Shown: positions 15,794 through 25,730, numbered from the stretch's first letter. The stretch: DNA of 64,000 nt from NVTR01 sp036479015 (GCA_036479015.1 JAZGFB010000033.1:53682-117681), one strand, 5' to 3'. The notes: generated from the letters alone by a model not told the origin. Made by a program: numbers and translations.

Positions 15794-16612
15794 ATGAAAA
15801 TATTATTCCTTGGCGATGTCGTTGGCCGCTCCGGGCGACGGGCAATCTCAGAAAACCTGAAAAAATTGCGCACCGATTGGCGGCTCGATTTTGTTGTGGT
15901 GAACGGTGAAAACGCCAGTAACGGTGCAGGCCTTACTGGTGCCCATGCCAAATTGATACTAGAGGCTGGCGCTGATTGCATCACGCTGGGGGATCATGCG
16001 TTTGACCAAAAAGACATGATGCAGTTTATCAATACTGAACCCCGGGTTCTGCGACCGCTTAACTATGCCAAATCAACGCCCGGTAAGGGCGCGCGTGTTT
16101 TTGACGCTCCTGGCGGGCGCAAAATTCTGGTGGCTCAGGCCCTGGGGCGTGTCTTTATGAAACGCCCGTTTGATGATCCGTTTTCGGCCCTGGATCAGGT
16201 GTTGCGTGCCCATCCCTTGGGCGGGTTGGTCAATGCGAGCCTGGTTGATTTCCACTGTGAAGCCACATCAGAAAAGATGGGCATGGGTCATTTCTGCGCT
16301 GGCCGTGCCAGTGTTGTTGTTGGCACACACACACATGTTCCCACAGCCGATGCTATGATCCTGCCTGGTGGTACCGCATACCTTAGCGATGCCGGAATGT
16401 GCGGCGATTATAATTCAGTTATTGGTATGGATAAGGTCGAACCCATGCGTCGATTTGTTACCGGCATGGGCAAGGGGCGGTTTTCCCCCGCCGAAGGTGC
16501 CGCAACCCTGTCTGGTCTATATGTCGAAACCGATGATCGCACCGGTAAGGCCACGCGGGTTGAAACAGTGCGCCAGGGTGGTTGCTTGCAACAGTCTGGC
16601 CCACTTCAGTGA
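15794..16612 (+). CDS. YmdB-type metallophosphoesterase
   Basis: 272 residues matching the TIGR00282 family: MKILFLGDVVGRSGRRA, VVNGENASNGAGL, ITLGDHAFDQ, HCEATSEKMGMGHF, VVGTHTHVPTAD and YLSDAGMCGDYNSVIG. These carry the binuclear metal ligands. Bacillus YmdB is a 2',3'-cyclic nucleotide phosphodiesterase that affects biofilm and motility decisions; the substrate in alphaproteobacteria is not known. Its stop overlaps the next gene's proposed GTG by four bases. Confidence 0.88.
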   Translation: MKILFLGDVVGRSGRRAISENLKKLRTDWRLDFVVVNGENASNGAGLTGAHAKLILEAGADCITLGDHAFDQKDMMQFINTEPRVLRPLNYAKSTPGKGARVFDAPGGRKILVAQALGRVFMKRPFDDPFSALDQVLRAHPLGGLVNASLVDFHCEATSEKMGMGHFCAGRASVVVGTHTHVPTADAMILPGGTAYLSDAGMCGDYNSVIGMDKVEPMRRFVTGMGKGRFSPAEGAATLSGLYVETDDRTGKATRVETVRQGGCLQQSGPLQ

Positions 16613-17514
16613 CCCTCAAAACGGGGTTCTATTTGGCATTGGTGCTTATCGGTGCCGCTTGGGGGCTTACGTTTCCGCTAACAAAACTTGCCGTTTCAAC
16701 GGGCCATCAGCCGCTTGGCATCATCGTTTGGCAACAGGTTGGTGCCCTTTTGTTAACCGGGCTGTTGTGCATTTTGCGCGGCAGTTCGTTGAAGTTGAAG
16801 CGCCAAAATTTTGGGCTGTACCTTGGCATTGCACTGTTGGGCACGGTGGTGCCCAGCTATTTTTCCTACACCGCTGCATCACATCTGCCAGCGGGTGTGA
16901 TGTCGATCATCATTGCGCTGGTGCCGTTGGTTGCGCTGCCAATTGCATTGATCATGGGCTACGAAACCCCGATGCTGAAACGCATGTTGGGTTTGGTGTT
17001 TGGGGCCGTGGCCGTGGTATTACTGGTCGGCCCGGGCGCCAATCTGCCCGAGCCGGGTAGCGCCATTTTTGTACCCGTCGCCATGCTGGCAACGCTGGCC
17101 TATGGCGGGGAAGCAAACTTTCTTGAATGGTCCAGCAGACAAAAATCTGGTTTGATGCCTGATCCGTTTCAGATCCTTTTCGGGGCAAGTCTTGTCGGCT
17201 TGATCATCACTTTGCCGCTAGCAATGGGGCTAGGGCATTTCATAAATCTGAGCGTAGATTGGTCTACACCAGAGCGGTCAATCCTGTATATTACTATCCT
17301 AAGCACTTTGGCTTATTCCGGTTATATTTGGCTGATCAGCCGCACCGGGCCGGTATTTGCCGCCCAGGTTGCCTATTTGGTCACCGGGTTTGGCGTGTTG
17401 TGGTCACTGTATTTGCTGGATGAAACCTATTCCGCTTGGGTTTGGCTGGCTCTGGCCATGATCCTGGCCGGTCTGTTTCTGGTGCAACCGAAACTGCGCG
17501 AGACAAGGCCATAA
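16609..17514 (+). CDS. DMT (EamA) family transporter
   Basis: About 301 residues with ten hydrophobic segments in two EamA repeats (GAAWGLTFPLTKLAV in the first, LAYGGEANFLEWSS at the start of the second). I chose GTG at 16609 because it gives a GTGA overlap with the phosphoesterase stop; the upstream ATG 16582 would overlap by 31 bases. It is a drug/metabolite exporter-type inner-membrane protein, substrate unknown. Confidence 0.85.
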   Translation: MTLKTGFYLALVLIGAAWGLTFPLTKLAVSTGHQPLGIIVWQQVGALLLTGLLCILRGSSLKLKRQNFGLYLGIALLGTVVPSYFSYTAASHLPAGVMSIIIALVPLVALPIALIMGYETPMLKRMLGLVFGAVAVVLLVGPGANLPEPGSAIFVPVAMLATLAYGGEANFLEWSSRQKSGLMPDPFQILFGASLVGLIITLPLAMGLGHFINLSVDWSTPERSILYITILSTLAYSGYIWLISRTGPVFAAQVAYLVTGFGVLWSLYLLDETYSAWVWLALAMILAGLFLVQPKLRETRP

Positions 17515-17562
17515 AGCACTGTTAGCATTGGATGATGATGCGGCTATGTAAGGCAGCCAGAT

Positions 17563-19341
17563 ATGAGCGAGCTATTATCCCTGGGCCCCAATGGCGATGC
17601 GCTGATGACCATGGCGATTGTTGCGCTTATGTTCGTGCTGTTCATGCGCGAAGCTTACCCCACAGAGGTTGTCGCCATTTCAGGCGCAGCGGCTCTACTG
17701 GCCCTTGGTGTATTGCCCTACGAAGACGCACGCCAAGTACTTGCCAACCCCGCCCCCTGGACCATCGCTGCAATGTTTGTAGTCATGGGCGCATTGGTGC
17801 GCACCGGCGCGTTAGAATGGTTCACCAGATTGGCCAGTGCGCAGGTTGATACCCGACCGGGGCTGGCCATTGGCGGTTTAATGGCATTTGTCGTGGTTGC
17901 GTCGGCATTTGTGAACAACACTCCAGTTGTCGTTGTTATGATCCCGGTTTTTGTGCAATTGGCCCGCAGGTTGAAGATATCGGCTAGTAAGTTGCTGATC
18001 CCGCTGTCCTATGCGGCCATTTTGGGGGGCTCACTGACCTTGATCGGAACCTCGACCAATCTGCTAGTGGATGGGGTTGCGCGGTCCCGCGGCTTGGAGC
18101 CTTTCACGATATTTGAAATCACGCCGCTGGCGATTATTCTTGTGGCCTGGGGCGGGTTGTATCTGCGTTTTGTTGCGCCCCGGCTGTTGCCTGATCGTGA
18201 CAGCATGGCGACGCTTCTTTCAGATAAACGGCCGCTGAAATTCTTTACCGAACTGGTGATGCCGGCGGACAGTGACCTGATCGGGCAGGCGGCAAGCAAG
18301 GTTGATTTGTTTCGCCGCGATGGCGTGCGCCTTGTGGATGTGGTGCGCAGCGATGTTTCCTTGCGCCGCAGTATCGGCGACGTCATGTTGCAAGCCGGTG
18401 ATCGCGTGGTTTTGCGCACCCCAATGGCCGAGCTGTTAAGCCTGCAACAGGACCGCAAACTGCGCCCCGCCGATCAGGTGTCATCGGTGGAAACGTCAAC
18501 CGTCGAGGTACTGATCACGCCCGGCTGCCGGATGATCGGGCGCACATTGGGTGCCCTGCGGCTGCGCCGAAGGTACGGGGTTTACACGCTTGCAGTGCAC
18601 CGCCGGAACCAAAACATCGACCGGGCACTTGATGACCTGACGGTTCTGGTTGGCGACACGTTGCTGCTGGAAGGGGCCGCCGCCGATATCAGCCGGCTGG
18701 CGGTGGATATGGATTTGGTTGATGTCAGCCGACCCTCAGACCGTGCCTACCGGCGCAGCCATGCGCCGATTGCCCTGGCGGCCCTGGCCGGGATCGTGGC
18801 GCTGGCGGCCTTTGGAATTGCGCCCATTTTGTTGCTGGCGGTGCTGGCTATGGCGCTGGTGTTTCTGACCCGTTGCATTGATTCAGATGAGGCATTTGCC
18901 TTTATCGACGGCCGTTTGCTGGCCCTGATATTTGCTATGCTGGCAGTGGCGACTGCGCTGGAAACTTCCGGCGCGATTGAGCTGATCGTGCACGGCTTTG
19001 CGCCCCTGATCAGTGACCTGCCGCCGTTTTTTATTGTTTGGGCCATCTATCTGCTGACCTCGGTTCTGTCCGAACTTATCAACCATGCGGTGGCCGTGGT
19101 GCTGACGCCGGTGGCCATTGGTTTGGCGATTAATCTGGGTGTTGATCCGCGTCCTTTGGTGGTGGCCGTCATGGTTGCTGCAAGTGCCACATTCGCCACC
19201 CCGATCAGTTATCAGACCAATATGATGGTGTTTGGGCCGGGGGGGTATAAATTCACAGATTTCCTGCGCGTTGGCATCCCGCTGAACCTGTCTGTCGGGG
19301 TGCTTGCGAGCGCGGTCATCCCGTTCCTGTGGCCGCTGTAG
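17563..19341 (+). CDS. SLC13 family permease with two RCK_C (TrkA_C) domains
   Basis: 592 residues: a membrane half (about 10-210), two soluble TrkA_C-type domains (about 220-300 and 305-390, with MIGRTLGALRLRRRYGVYTL), and a second membrane half (about 400-592). The divalent-anion:Na+ symporter motifs are FVNNTPVVVVMIPV in the first half and LINHAVAVVLTPVA plus GPGGYKFTDFLRVG in the second. Relatives carry sulfate, dicarboxylates or other anions. The TrkA_C domains may bind a regulatory ligand. A paralogue faces it tail to tail at 19445-21226. Confidence 0.88.
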   Translation: MSELLSLGPNGDALMTMAIVALMFVLFMREAYPTEVVAISGAAALLALGVLPYEDARQVLANPAPWTIAAMFVVMGALVRTGALEWFTRLASAQVDTRPGLAIGGLMAFVVVASAFVNNTPVVVVMIPVFVQLARRLKISASKLLIPLSYAAILGGSLTLIGTSTNLLVDGVARSRGLEPFTIFEITPLAIILVAWGGLYLRFVAPRLLPDRDSMATLLSDKRPLKFFTELVMPADSDLIGQAASKVDLFRRDGVRLVDVVRSDVSLRRSIGDVMLQAGDRVVLRTPMAELLSLQQDRKLRPADQVSSVETSTVEVLITPGCRMIGRTLGALRLRRRYGVYTLAVHRRNQNIDRALDDLTVLVGDTLLLEGAAADISRLAVDMDLVDVSRPSDRAYRRSHAPIALAALAGIVALAAFGIAPILLLAVLAMALVFLTRCIDSDEAFAFIDGRLLALIFAMLAVATALETSGAIELIVHGFAPLISDLPPFFIVWAIYLLTSVLSELINHAVAVVLTPVAIGLAINLGVDPRPLVVAVMVAASATFATPISYQTNMMVFGPGGYKFTDFLRVGIPLNLSVGVLASAVIPFLWPL

Positions 19342-19444
19342 GCGGCAGGGTGTCCGCGCGCGAACATCAGGGTATCACATTGATATTGCTGACGATAGCG
19401 CTAACGTAATTCTGTACGGCTGCGCGCATTTTTCCCGCCCAATA

Positions 19445-21226
19445 CTATAGCGGCCAGAACACCAGTATTGCCGGAATGCTGACTGCCACCACCAGAATTT
19501 CCAACGGCAATCCCATGCGCCAATAGTCACCAAAACTATAGCCACCGGGCCCCAAGATCAGGGTGTTGTTCTTATGGCCGATCGGCGTCAGAAACGCGCA
19601 AGACGCGGCCACTGCCACCGCCATTAGGAACGGATCTGGGTTCACCCCTAGGCTTTGCGCCATCTTGATGCCAATTGGTGCGGCGACGATGGTTGTGGCG
19701 GTGTTATTCAGAACATCCGACAGACTCATGGTGACGATCATCAATATTGTCAAAATTGCCCAGGATGGCATGCCATCGGTCAAGGTGATCAGCCAATCGG
19801 CAATCAGTTCGGTTCCACCCGATGTTTCCAGCGCCGAACCAAGTGGGATCATTGAGCCAAGTAATACCACCACGGGCCATGAAATGTGGTTGTAAATATC
19901 ACTGATGGGCAGGATCTTGGTCAGCACAAATCCGATCACCACCAGCCCAAGTGCCACCGGCAGATAGATCAGACCAAGCGATGCTGCCAACACAGCTGCG
20001 CCAAACATGCCTATGGCCAGCCAAACCTTTTTTTCATCGGTAACCTGCAGGCCGCGATCCGCCAGCGGCAAGCACCCCAGCCATTCTACCACATCGTTGG
20101 CTTGGTCGCTGGGGGTCAGCAGTAACAATATATCGCCTGCGTGGATTTCAGTTTTCCGGATTTGCTGGGTGATGCGTTTTCCGGCGCGCGACACCCCCAG
20201 CAACACTGTGCGCTGGCGCCAGCCCAGCCCAATGCTTTGGGCTGTCTTGCCAGCGATCCGGGCATCATCGGGCACCACCACTTCGATGGCTTGCAGCCCG
20301 TCGCCTTCGGCATGCAGCAGGTCCTGGCGCTTGGTTTCGGCAAAATCCAGCGACAGGGCGGCGCGAAATTCATCTAACGCATCGGGTGCTGCTTCCAGCA
20401 CAATTGCGTCCCCCGCCAGCAATCGCACATTGCGCGCGGTGCCATAGCGCCGCTTACCATCACGCACCAACCCAAGGATCGCCACGTCGTTTTTGTCAGC
20501 AACGTCGTTCAGTTCATTTAACCGCTGACCAATCAGCTTTGACGCTTCCGGCACCGTCAGTTCAGCGATATATTGGGCAATATCCGCCATTGGGTCGGAT
20601 GAAGATTTTGTATCGTCCCCTTGGGGGATCAGTCGCCAGCCAATCAGGGCAACAAATAACAGGCCCGCAATTGCCACCACGCCGCCCACGGGGGCGAAAT
20701 CAAACATTTTGAATGGTGCGCCCAGGCTGTCTTCGCGAATTGTTGCGATAATTATGTTGGGCGGGGTCCCTATCAGGGTAACCATACCGCCCAGAATGGT
20801 GGCAAATGACAGAGGCATCAGCGACAGCCCCGGCACCCGCCCGGCCTTGCGTGCGGTCTGAACATCCACTGGCATCAGCAGGGCCAGTGCTGCCACATTA
20901 TTCATGAAGGCTGACAACACGCCGCCTATTGCCCCCATCAATGCAATATGCGCGCCCAGGGAACGGGTGCTATCCACCAATGTCCGGGTGATAAGAAACA
21001 CAGCGCCGGAACGCACCAGCCCGGCGGACACCACCAAAACAAGTGCCACAACCAGTGTCGCCGGATGGCCAAAGCCGTCAAAGGCGTGTTTGGTGGGGAT
21101 CACCCCCAATACAACACCCGCCATAAGGGCGGAAAACGCCACCAGATCGTAGCGAAACTTGCCCCAAAGCAGCATGCCAAACACGGCCCCAAACAGGGAA
21201 AACAGGATTATTTGGTCACCGGTCAT
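19445..21226 (-). CDS. SLC13 family permease with RCK_C domains, second copy
   Basis: About 593 residues from ATG 21226; AAGG is spaced 7 bases upstream, and a longer frame from 21268 has no such site. It has the same membrane / two TrkA_C / membrane layout as the convergent gene at 17563. Motifs are FMNNVAALALLMPV, LLLLTPSDQAN in the second TrkA_C domain, LNNTATTIVAAPIG and GPGGYSFGDYWRMG. The two end in the same FWPL/LWPL sequence. It is a probable anion:sodium symporter of the inner membrane. The 103-base gap between the two stops has no clear terminator. Confidence 0.88.
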   Translation of the reverse strand: MTGDQIILFSLFGAVFGMLLWGKFRYDLVAFSALMAGVVLGVIPTKHAFDGFGHPATLVVALVLVVSAGLVRSGAVFLITRTLVDSTRSLGAHIALMGAIGGVLSAFMNNVAALALLMPVDVQTARKAGRVPGLSLMPLSFATILGGMVTLIGTPPNIIIATIREDSLGAPFKMFDFAPVGGVVAIAGLLFVALIGWRLIPQGDDTKSSSDPMADIAQYIAELTVPEASKLIGQRLNELNDVADKNDVAILGLVRDGKRRYGTARNVRLLAGDAIVLEAAPDALDEFRAALSLDFAETKRQDLLHAEGDGLQAIEVVVPDDARIAGKTAQSIGLGWRQRTVLLGVSRAGKRITQQIRKTEIHAGDILLLLTPSDQANDVVEWLGCLPLADRGLQVTDEKKVWLAIGMFGAAVLAASLGLIYLPVALGLVVIGFVLTKILPISDIYNHISWPVVVLLGSMIPLGSALETSGGTELIADWLITLTDGMPSWAILTILMIVTMSLSDVLNNTATTIVAAPIGIKMAQSLGVNPDPFLMAVAVAASCAFLTPIGHKNNTLILGPGGYSFGDYWRMGLPLEILVVAVSIPAILVFWPL

Positions 21227-21353
21227 TGCGCATCCTTTGTATTTTGTCCCAAACAACCGGAACCGCACCCAAATTGCAACGCCTGTCGGGTTGCAGCCCC
21301 ATATGCCCCTGTCCTATAGAAGCAGAGCAACAAATAAACGGGGAATAGGGCAC

Positions 21354-22094
21354 ATGGCAGGCCATTCAAAATGGGCAAATATTCAGCACCGCAAGGGGCG
21401 CCAGGACGCCGTGCGTTCAAAGCTGTTTTCAAAGCTGTCCAAGGAAATAACTGTCGCCGCCAAAATGGGTGACCCGGACCCGGATAAAAACCCGCGCCTG
21501 CGCATGGCAGTGAAAGAGGCGAAATCGGTTTCTGTGCCCAAAGATGTGATTGATCGCGCGATCAAAAAGTCGGAAGCCGGTGACGGCGATGATTACGAAG
21601 AGATCCGTTATGAAGGTTACGGCCCAAATGGTGTTGCTGTGATTGTCGAGGCGATGACTGACAACCGTAACCGCACGGCGTCGACTGTGCGTTCAACATT
21701 CACCAAGAACGGTGGTAATCTGGGGGAAACCGGGTCAGTGGCCTTTATGTTTGATCGGGTTGGCGAAGTAACCTACCCGCCGTCAGTTGGGGACGCTGAT
21801 ACAGTTATGATGGCGGCAATAGAAGCCGGTGCCGATGATGTGGAAAGCACTGATGATGGTCACACGATCTATTGCGCTGACACTGACTTGAACAGTGTTT
21901 CCACTGCGTTAGAGGCTGAGCTGGGCGACACCACATCCACCAAGCTGATCTGGAAGCCAAACATGACCACTGACATGGATGTTGAGGCTATGCAAAAGCT
22001 GATGAAGCTAATTGATGCGCTGGAAGATGATGACGATGTTCAGCGGATTACGACGAATTTTGAAGCCTCGGATGCAGTGATGGAGCAATTGTAG
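21354..22094 (+). CDS. YebC/PmpR family protein
   Basis: 246 residues from ATG 21354, giving the invariant start MAGHSKWANIQHRKGRQDA; the longer frame has no support. ITVAAKMGDPDPDKNPRLRM and EGYGPNGVAVIVE are family hallmarks. Members were described as DNA-binding regulators, and more recent work links YebC/TACO1 to translation of proline-rich stretches on the ribosome. It is a single gene between the SLC13 pair and an exporter. Confidence 0.95.
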   Translation: MAGHSKWANIQHRKGRQDAVRSKLFSKLSKEITVAAKMGDPDPDKNPRLRMAVKEAKSVSVPKDVIDRAIKKSEAGDGDDYEEIRYEGYGPNGVAVIVEAMTDNRNRTASTVRSTFTKNGGNLGETGSVAFMFDRVGEVTYPPSVGDADTVMMAAIEAGADDVESTDDGHTIYCADTDLNSVSTALEAELGDTTSTKLIWKPNMTTDMDVEAMQKLMKLIDALEDDDDVQRITTNFEASDAVMEQL

Positions 22095-22145
22095 TACCCC
22101 GTTTTCGGGCTTGCCGTTTGCTGATATTTGCGATCCATATAGCCC

Positions 22146-23048
22146 ATGGACCGCACCAAAGACCGGCCATTGGCTGGCATCTTATACATGCTATTGACCG
22201 GCGCCCTGTTCGTCGCGGTTATTGCAATTGTCAAACATCTGGGCAGCGGGTTGCCGGCGGCTGAAAGCGCCTTTTTACGGTATGTTCTGGGGCTGGTATT
22301 TTTGATCCCGATGCTGCGCCCGTTGCTGCGCGCCCGGCTGGACCGACAGGACCTGTTGTTGTTTGGCTTGCGCGGTCTGGTGCACGGGGTCGGCGTTGCG
22401 TTCTGGTTTTTTGCTATGTCACAAATTCCAATCGCCGAAGTCACGGCCATGGGATATCTGGCCCCGGTTTTTGTTACCATTGGTGCGGCGCTGTTTTTGG
22501 GGGAACGTCTGGCGGCGCGGCGTATGCTGGCGGTGGCGGCGGCGATGCTTGGGGCAATGGTGATTTTGCGCCCCGGTTTCAGGGAAATTTCCGGCGGGCA
22601 TCTGGCAATGTTGGCCAATGCGGTGCTGTTTGGCACGTCTTATCTGGTGGCCAAACATATGACCGGGCGCACCAGCCCGGTTGTTATTGTGGCCATGTTG
22701 TCGATCACCGTTACCATCGTATTAGCACCGATGGCCTGGGCGGTTTGGGTGACGCCGACATTTGCCCAATTGGGCTGGATATTCCTTGTGGCCTGTTTTG
22801 CCACCGCTGGTCATTTTACGATGACGCTTGCCTTTGCTGCTGCGCCGATCACGGTCACCCAGCCGGTAACATTTTTGCAATTGGTTTGGTCAGTCACACT
22901 GGGTGCTTTGTTTTTCGCCGAGCCGGTGGATGGTTGGGTGGTGTTTGGCGGTGTTATCATTTTAGGCGCGGTGACATTCATAACGTTGCGCGAAGCCCTT
23001 TTGAAGCGTCGCGTCCTTACTCCGCCCGCACCTGCAACCAAGGTCTGA
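22146..23048 (+). CDS. DMT (EamA) family transporter
   Basis: 300 residues with ten membrane segments in two EamA domains (FLRYVLGLVFLIPM, AEVTAMGYLAPVFVTIGAAL, then FGTSYLVAKHMTGRTSP). The S-adenosylmethionine or amino-acid exporters of Rhodobacteraceae have this form, but substrate cannot be read from the sequence. It is convergent with scfR, with 12 bases between the stops. Confidence 0.87.
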   Translation: MDRTKDRPLAGILYMLLTGALFVAVIAIVKHLGSGLPAAESAFLRYVLGLVFLIPMLRPLLRARLDRQDLLLFGLRGLVHGVGVAFWFFAMSQIPIAEVTAMGYLAPVFVTIGAALFLGERLAARRMLAVAAAMLGAMVILRPGFREISGGHLAMLANAVLFGTSYLVAKHMTGRTSPVVIVAMLSITVTIVLAPMAWAVWVTPTFAQLGWIFLVACFATAGHFTMTLAFAAAPITVTQPVTFLQLVWSVTLGALFFAEPVDGWVVFGGVIILGAVTFITLREALLKRRVLTPPAPATKV

Positions 23049-23060
23049 CGTGGCTTTTGT

Positions 23061-24461
23061 TCAATCAATTTTGTAGGGTTGAACACCGCGTTTGTTGTGA
23101 TCTACCGACAGCTTGCTTTCCAATGGCGGAACCGAGCGTTGATGGCAAGATTTGCGTTGGCAAATCCGACATGAAATTCCAATTGGTTCAAAGGCTTGTG
23201 GATTTTTAACATCCAGATCATCGGCGTAAATCAACCTGTCGGCATGCTGCACTTCACAGCCCAACCCAACCGCATACCGACGCACCGGTGCGCGGTAAGA
23301 TCCACCAGGTTTTGACACATCGCGGGCCAGGCAAAAATACCTGACCCCATCCGGGGTTTGGGCTAATTGACGCAGAAACCGCCCCGGCGTTTCAAAGGCC
23401 TGATGCACATTCCAAAGCGGGCAGGCACCGCCAAAGCGGGCAAATTGTAGCCGTGTCGCGGAATGTCGCTTGGTTATTGTCCCTGCCTGATCAACCCGGA
23501 CAAAGAAGAACGGTATGCCCTTGGCCCCTGGTCGCTGCAACGTGGACAGCCGGTGGCAGATTTGCTCGATCGAGGCGCCAAATATATCAGCCAGCCGCTC
23601 AAGGTCGTGACGGGTTTCTTCGGCGGCTTGTTGAAACGGCCCATAGGGCAATAGCGCGGCCCCGGCAAAATAGTTTGCCAGGCCAATTTTAGCGATGGCC
23701 CGGGCTTCGTCGGTTTGGAAACGAGCAAGATCAAGGGTTGCTTCAAGCAGGTCATTTTGGGTCAGTAATGCCACCTGATGCAGCAATTGAAACCGCTGAG
23801 TTGCAGATGTTGCCCCGCTTGAAATACTGAGCAGGCGTTCATTTGCATCAAAGCTGCGCAGCGTGTGCATGTCGGTATAAGCACTGGTGACGCCCTGTGA
23901 TTTCAGCGCGCCCATTGCGGCGGCCGCGGGATCGATCCGATTGCCATTTGGTGCGGCAAAATGTTCAGCTGCCCGGTCCACAGCGTCGATGTAATTGTCG
24001 CAATAGTGAAAGAAATCGCGCACATCTTCCCAGGGCGACGGGCGCACCAGGCTGTCCTGTCGCCCCAATGCTTCATCCAGTGATGCCAGCCGTTCCTGGG
24101 ATTGGCGATAGGCCCGGTGCAATTCCAAAAATGAACGCGCCAGCATCGGGGCGTTGGACGCGGCAAGACGTAAATCTGCCAGCGGTGGGGCACCATCTGC
24201 AAAGACGGGGTCGGCCACGGCTTCACGCATATCTGTAACCACCCGTTCTGTGTCGCCGCTGGACAACTCGGTTACATCCAGCCCAAAAACCTGGGCCAGC
24301 CCCAACACCACCCCGGTGCTAACGGGGCGGTTGTTGTTTTCCATCTGGTTCAGATAGGGCAGGGAAACCCCCAGCTTTTGGGCAAAGGCTTTTTGGGTCA
24401 GTTCAAGCCTTGTGCGAAACTCGCGTAGTTTTGATCCGGCGTATATTTTTTGGGTCGCCAT
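23061..24461 (-). CDS. scfR: Short-chain fatty acyl-CoA regulator ScfR (PccR/RamB type)
   Basis: 466 residues from ATG 24461 (MATQKIYAGSKLREFR), supported by AAAGG upstream. An XRE helix-turn-helix covers about residues 10-65 (TQKAFAQKLGVSLPYLNQME). The middle is IrrE/ImmA-like, but the HExxH site is reduced to LLHQVALL, so no peptidase activity is expected. The C-terminal DUF2083 part ends in a Cys cluster, SCRICQRKSCHQRSVPP. Family members sense propionyl-, acetyl- or other short acyl-CoAs and control the propionate or glyoxylate pathways. The divergent pccB and the TTTGCAAA boxes before both genes fit that role. Confidence 0.88.
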   Translation of the reverse strand: MATQKIYAGSKLREFRTRLELTQKAFAQKLGVSLPYLNQMENNNRPVSTGVVLGLAQVFGLDVTELSSGDTERVVTDMREAVADPVFADGAPPLADLRLAASNAPMLARSFLELHRAYRQSQERLASLDEALGRQDSLVRPSPWEDVRDFFHYCDNYIDAVDRAAEHFAAPNGNRIDPAAAAMGALKSQGVTSAYTDMHTLRSFDANERLLSISSGATSATQRFQLLHQVALLTQNDLLEATLDLARFQTDEARAIAKIGLANYFAGAALLPYGPFQQAAEETRHDLERLADIFGASIEQICHRLSTLQRPGAKGIPFFFVRVDQAGTITKRHSATRLQFARFGGACPLWNVHQAFETPGRFLRQLAQTPDGVRYFCLARDVSKPGGSYRAPVRRYAVGLGCEVQHADRLIYADDLDVKNPQAFEPIGISCRICQRKSCHQRSVPPLESKLSVDHNKRGVQPYKID

Positions 24462-24469
24462 TGTGTGCC

Positions 24470-24507
24470 TTTGCAGATTTGCTATTCCCAATGATAGCCT
24501 TTGCAAA
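24470..24507 (-). promoter_or_regulatory. Candidate ScfR autoregulatory site
   Basis: TTTGCAAA at 24500-24507 and TTTGCAGA at 24470-24477 lie in the 51 bases between the MFS stop and the scfR start. The same palindromic octamer occurs before pccB. As I recall, PccR of Rhodobacter sphaeroides binds paired TTTGCAAA boxes at pccB and at its own gene. Confidence 0.5.
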
Positions 24508-24512
24508 GCCGG

Positions 24513-25730
24513 TCAGGCAATCCCCAGGGATTTATCGCGTTTCATCACGTAAAGGATAGATGCCGTCGACAGCACCCCAACCGCGAACATCAACCACAGC
24601 AGCGGAAACGGCCCGGTTTCTTCGCTAAGCACTGATCCGGCAAGAACCGACAGGCCCGCGCCACCGCCCATCATGATTGCCCCGCCAAGGCCGCTGGCGG
24701 TTCCGGCAAGATGCGGGCGCACCGACAGCATGCCCGCGGTTGCGTTTGGCAGCACCATGCCATTGCCAAGGCCGACAAATATCATGAACCCAAAAAATGT
24801 GTAGACTGAGCCAAAGCCAAGCAAAGATATCAGCAGTGAAATTGCCAATCCGACCATCAGCAGCAATGACCCATAAAACACCATCAGGTTTATGCCCACC
24901 CTGGTCGAAAATCGCCCGGAAATGAAATTTCCAACCACATAGCCAAGCGCAGGTGCACCAAAAAACAGCCCCATTGTGGACGGTGGCAGATCATACACAA
25001 TGCTGCCCACAAATGGCCCGCCGCCAAGGTAGGCAAAAAATGCCCCGGAAGAAAACGCAGCTGCCATGCTGTAGCCCCAAAATCGCGGTGACAGCAGCAG
25101 CTCAGGATAATCTGCGAATTGCTGGCGAAAGCTGGTGGATCGGTGGTTATTGGTTTCCCCCACATCGGCCCAGATCAATAGCAACACCAGTAGCCCCACG
25201 GCGAAAAATACCCAGAAATTCGCCTGCCAGCCAAAGTTTTCAACCAGCATCCCGCCAAGGGCAGGGCTGACCATCGGAATGATTGCCATGCCCATGGTGA
25301 TGTACCCGATCATGGATGCAGCCTGCGACTGATCAAACATATCGCGCGCTATGGCCCGTGACAGCACCATTGCAACCCCAACAGTTGCCTGGATCACGCG
25401 AAAAACCAGAAACATCTCGGCTGATTGCGCCAGTAGACAGCCGATGGTGGACAGTAGGAAAATCACAAAACCGGCAAGCAATATCGGCCGTCTGCCATAG
25501 CGGTCTGATAGCGGCCCGATGATGGTTTGTAAGGCTGCAACGGCCCCCAGGTACAGCGCTACTGACAGCTGCATGATCCGGTATTCGGTATCAAAATATG
25601 CTGTCATCGTGGGCAATGAGGGCAGGAACATATTCAGAACCATCGCCGACATGCCGCTGATTATCACCAGGGTTAGAATGTGGGGCGGGGTGGTCCGGTT
25701 TAAAAATATTGGTTTGGAATTGTTAGGCAT
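24513..25730 (-). CDS. Bcr/CflA-type multidrug efflux MFS transporter
   Basis: 405 residues with twelve hydrophobic segments. MFLPSLPTMTAYFDTEYRIM, QTIIGPLSDRYGRRPILLAG (motif A) and SRAIARDMFDQSQAASMIGY are the Bcr/CflA pattern. It is a drug:H+ antiporter of the inner membrane, substrate unknown. It lies upstream of scfR on the same strand and is divergent from pccB. The scfR gene probably has its own promoter in the 51-base gap. Confidence 0.88.
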   Translation of the reverse strand: MPNNSKPIFLNRTTPPHILTLVIISGMSAMVLNMFLPSLPTMTAYFDTEYRIMQLSVALYLGAVAALQTIIGPLSDRYGRRPILLAGFVIFLLSTIGCLLAQSAEMFLVFRVIQATVGVAMVLSRAIARDMFDQSQAASMIGYITMGMAIIPMVSPALGGMLVENFGWQANFWVFFAVGLLVLLLIWADVGETNNHRSTSFRQQFADYPELLLSPRFWGYSMAAAFSSGAFFAYLGGGPFVGSIVYDLPPSTMGLFFGAPALGYVVGNFISGRFSTRVGINLMVFYGSLLLMVGLAISLLISLLGFGSVYTFFGFMIFVGLGNGMVLPNATAGMLSVRPHLAGTASGLGGAIMMGGGAGLSVLAGSVLSEETGPFPLLWLMFAVGVLSTASILYVMKRDKSLGIA

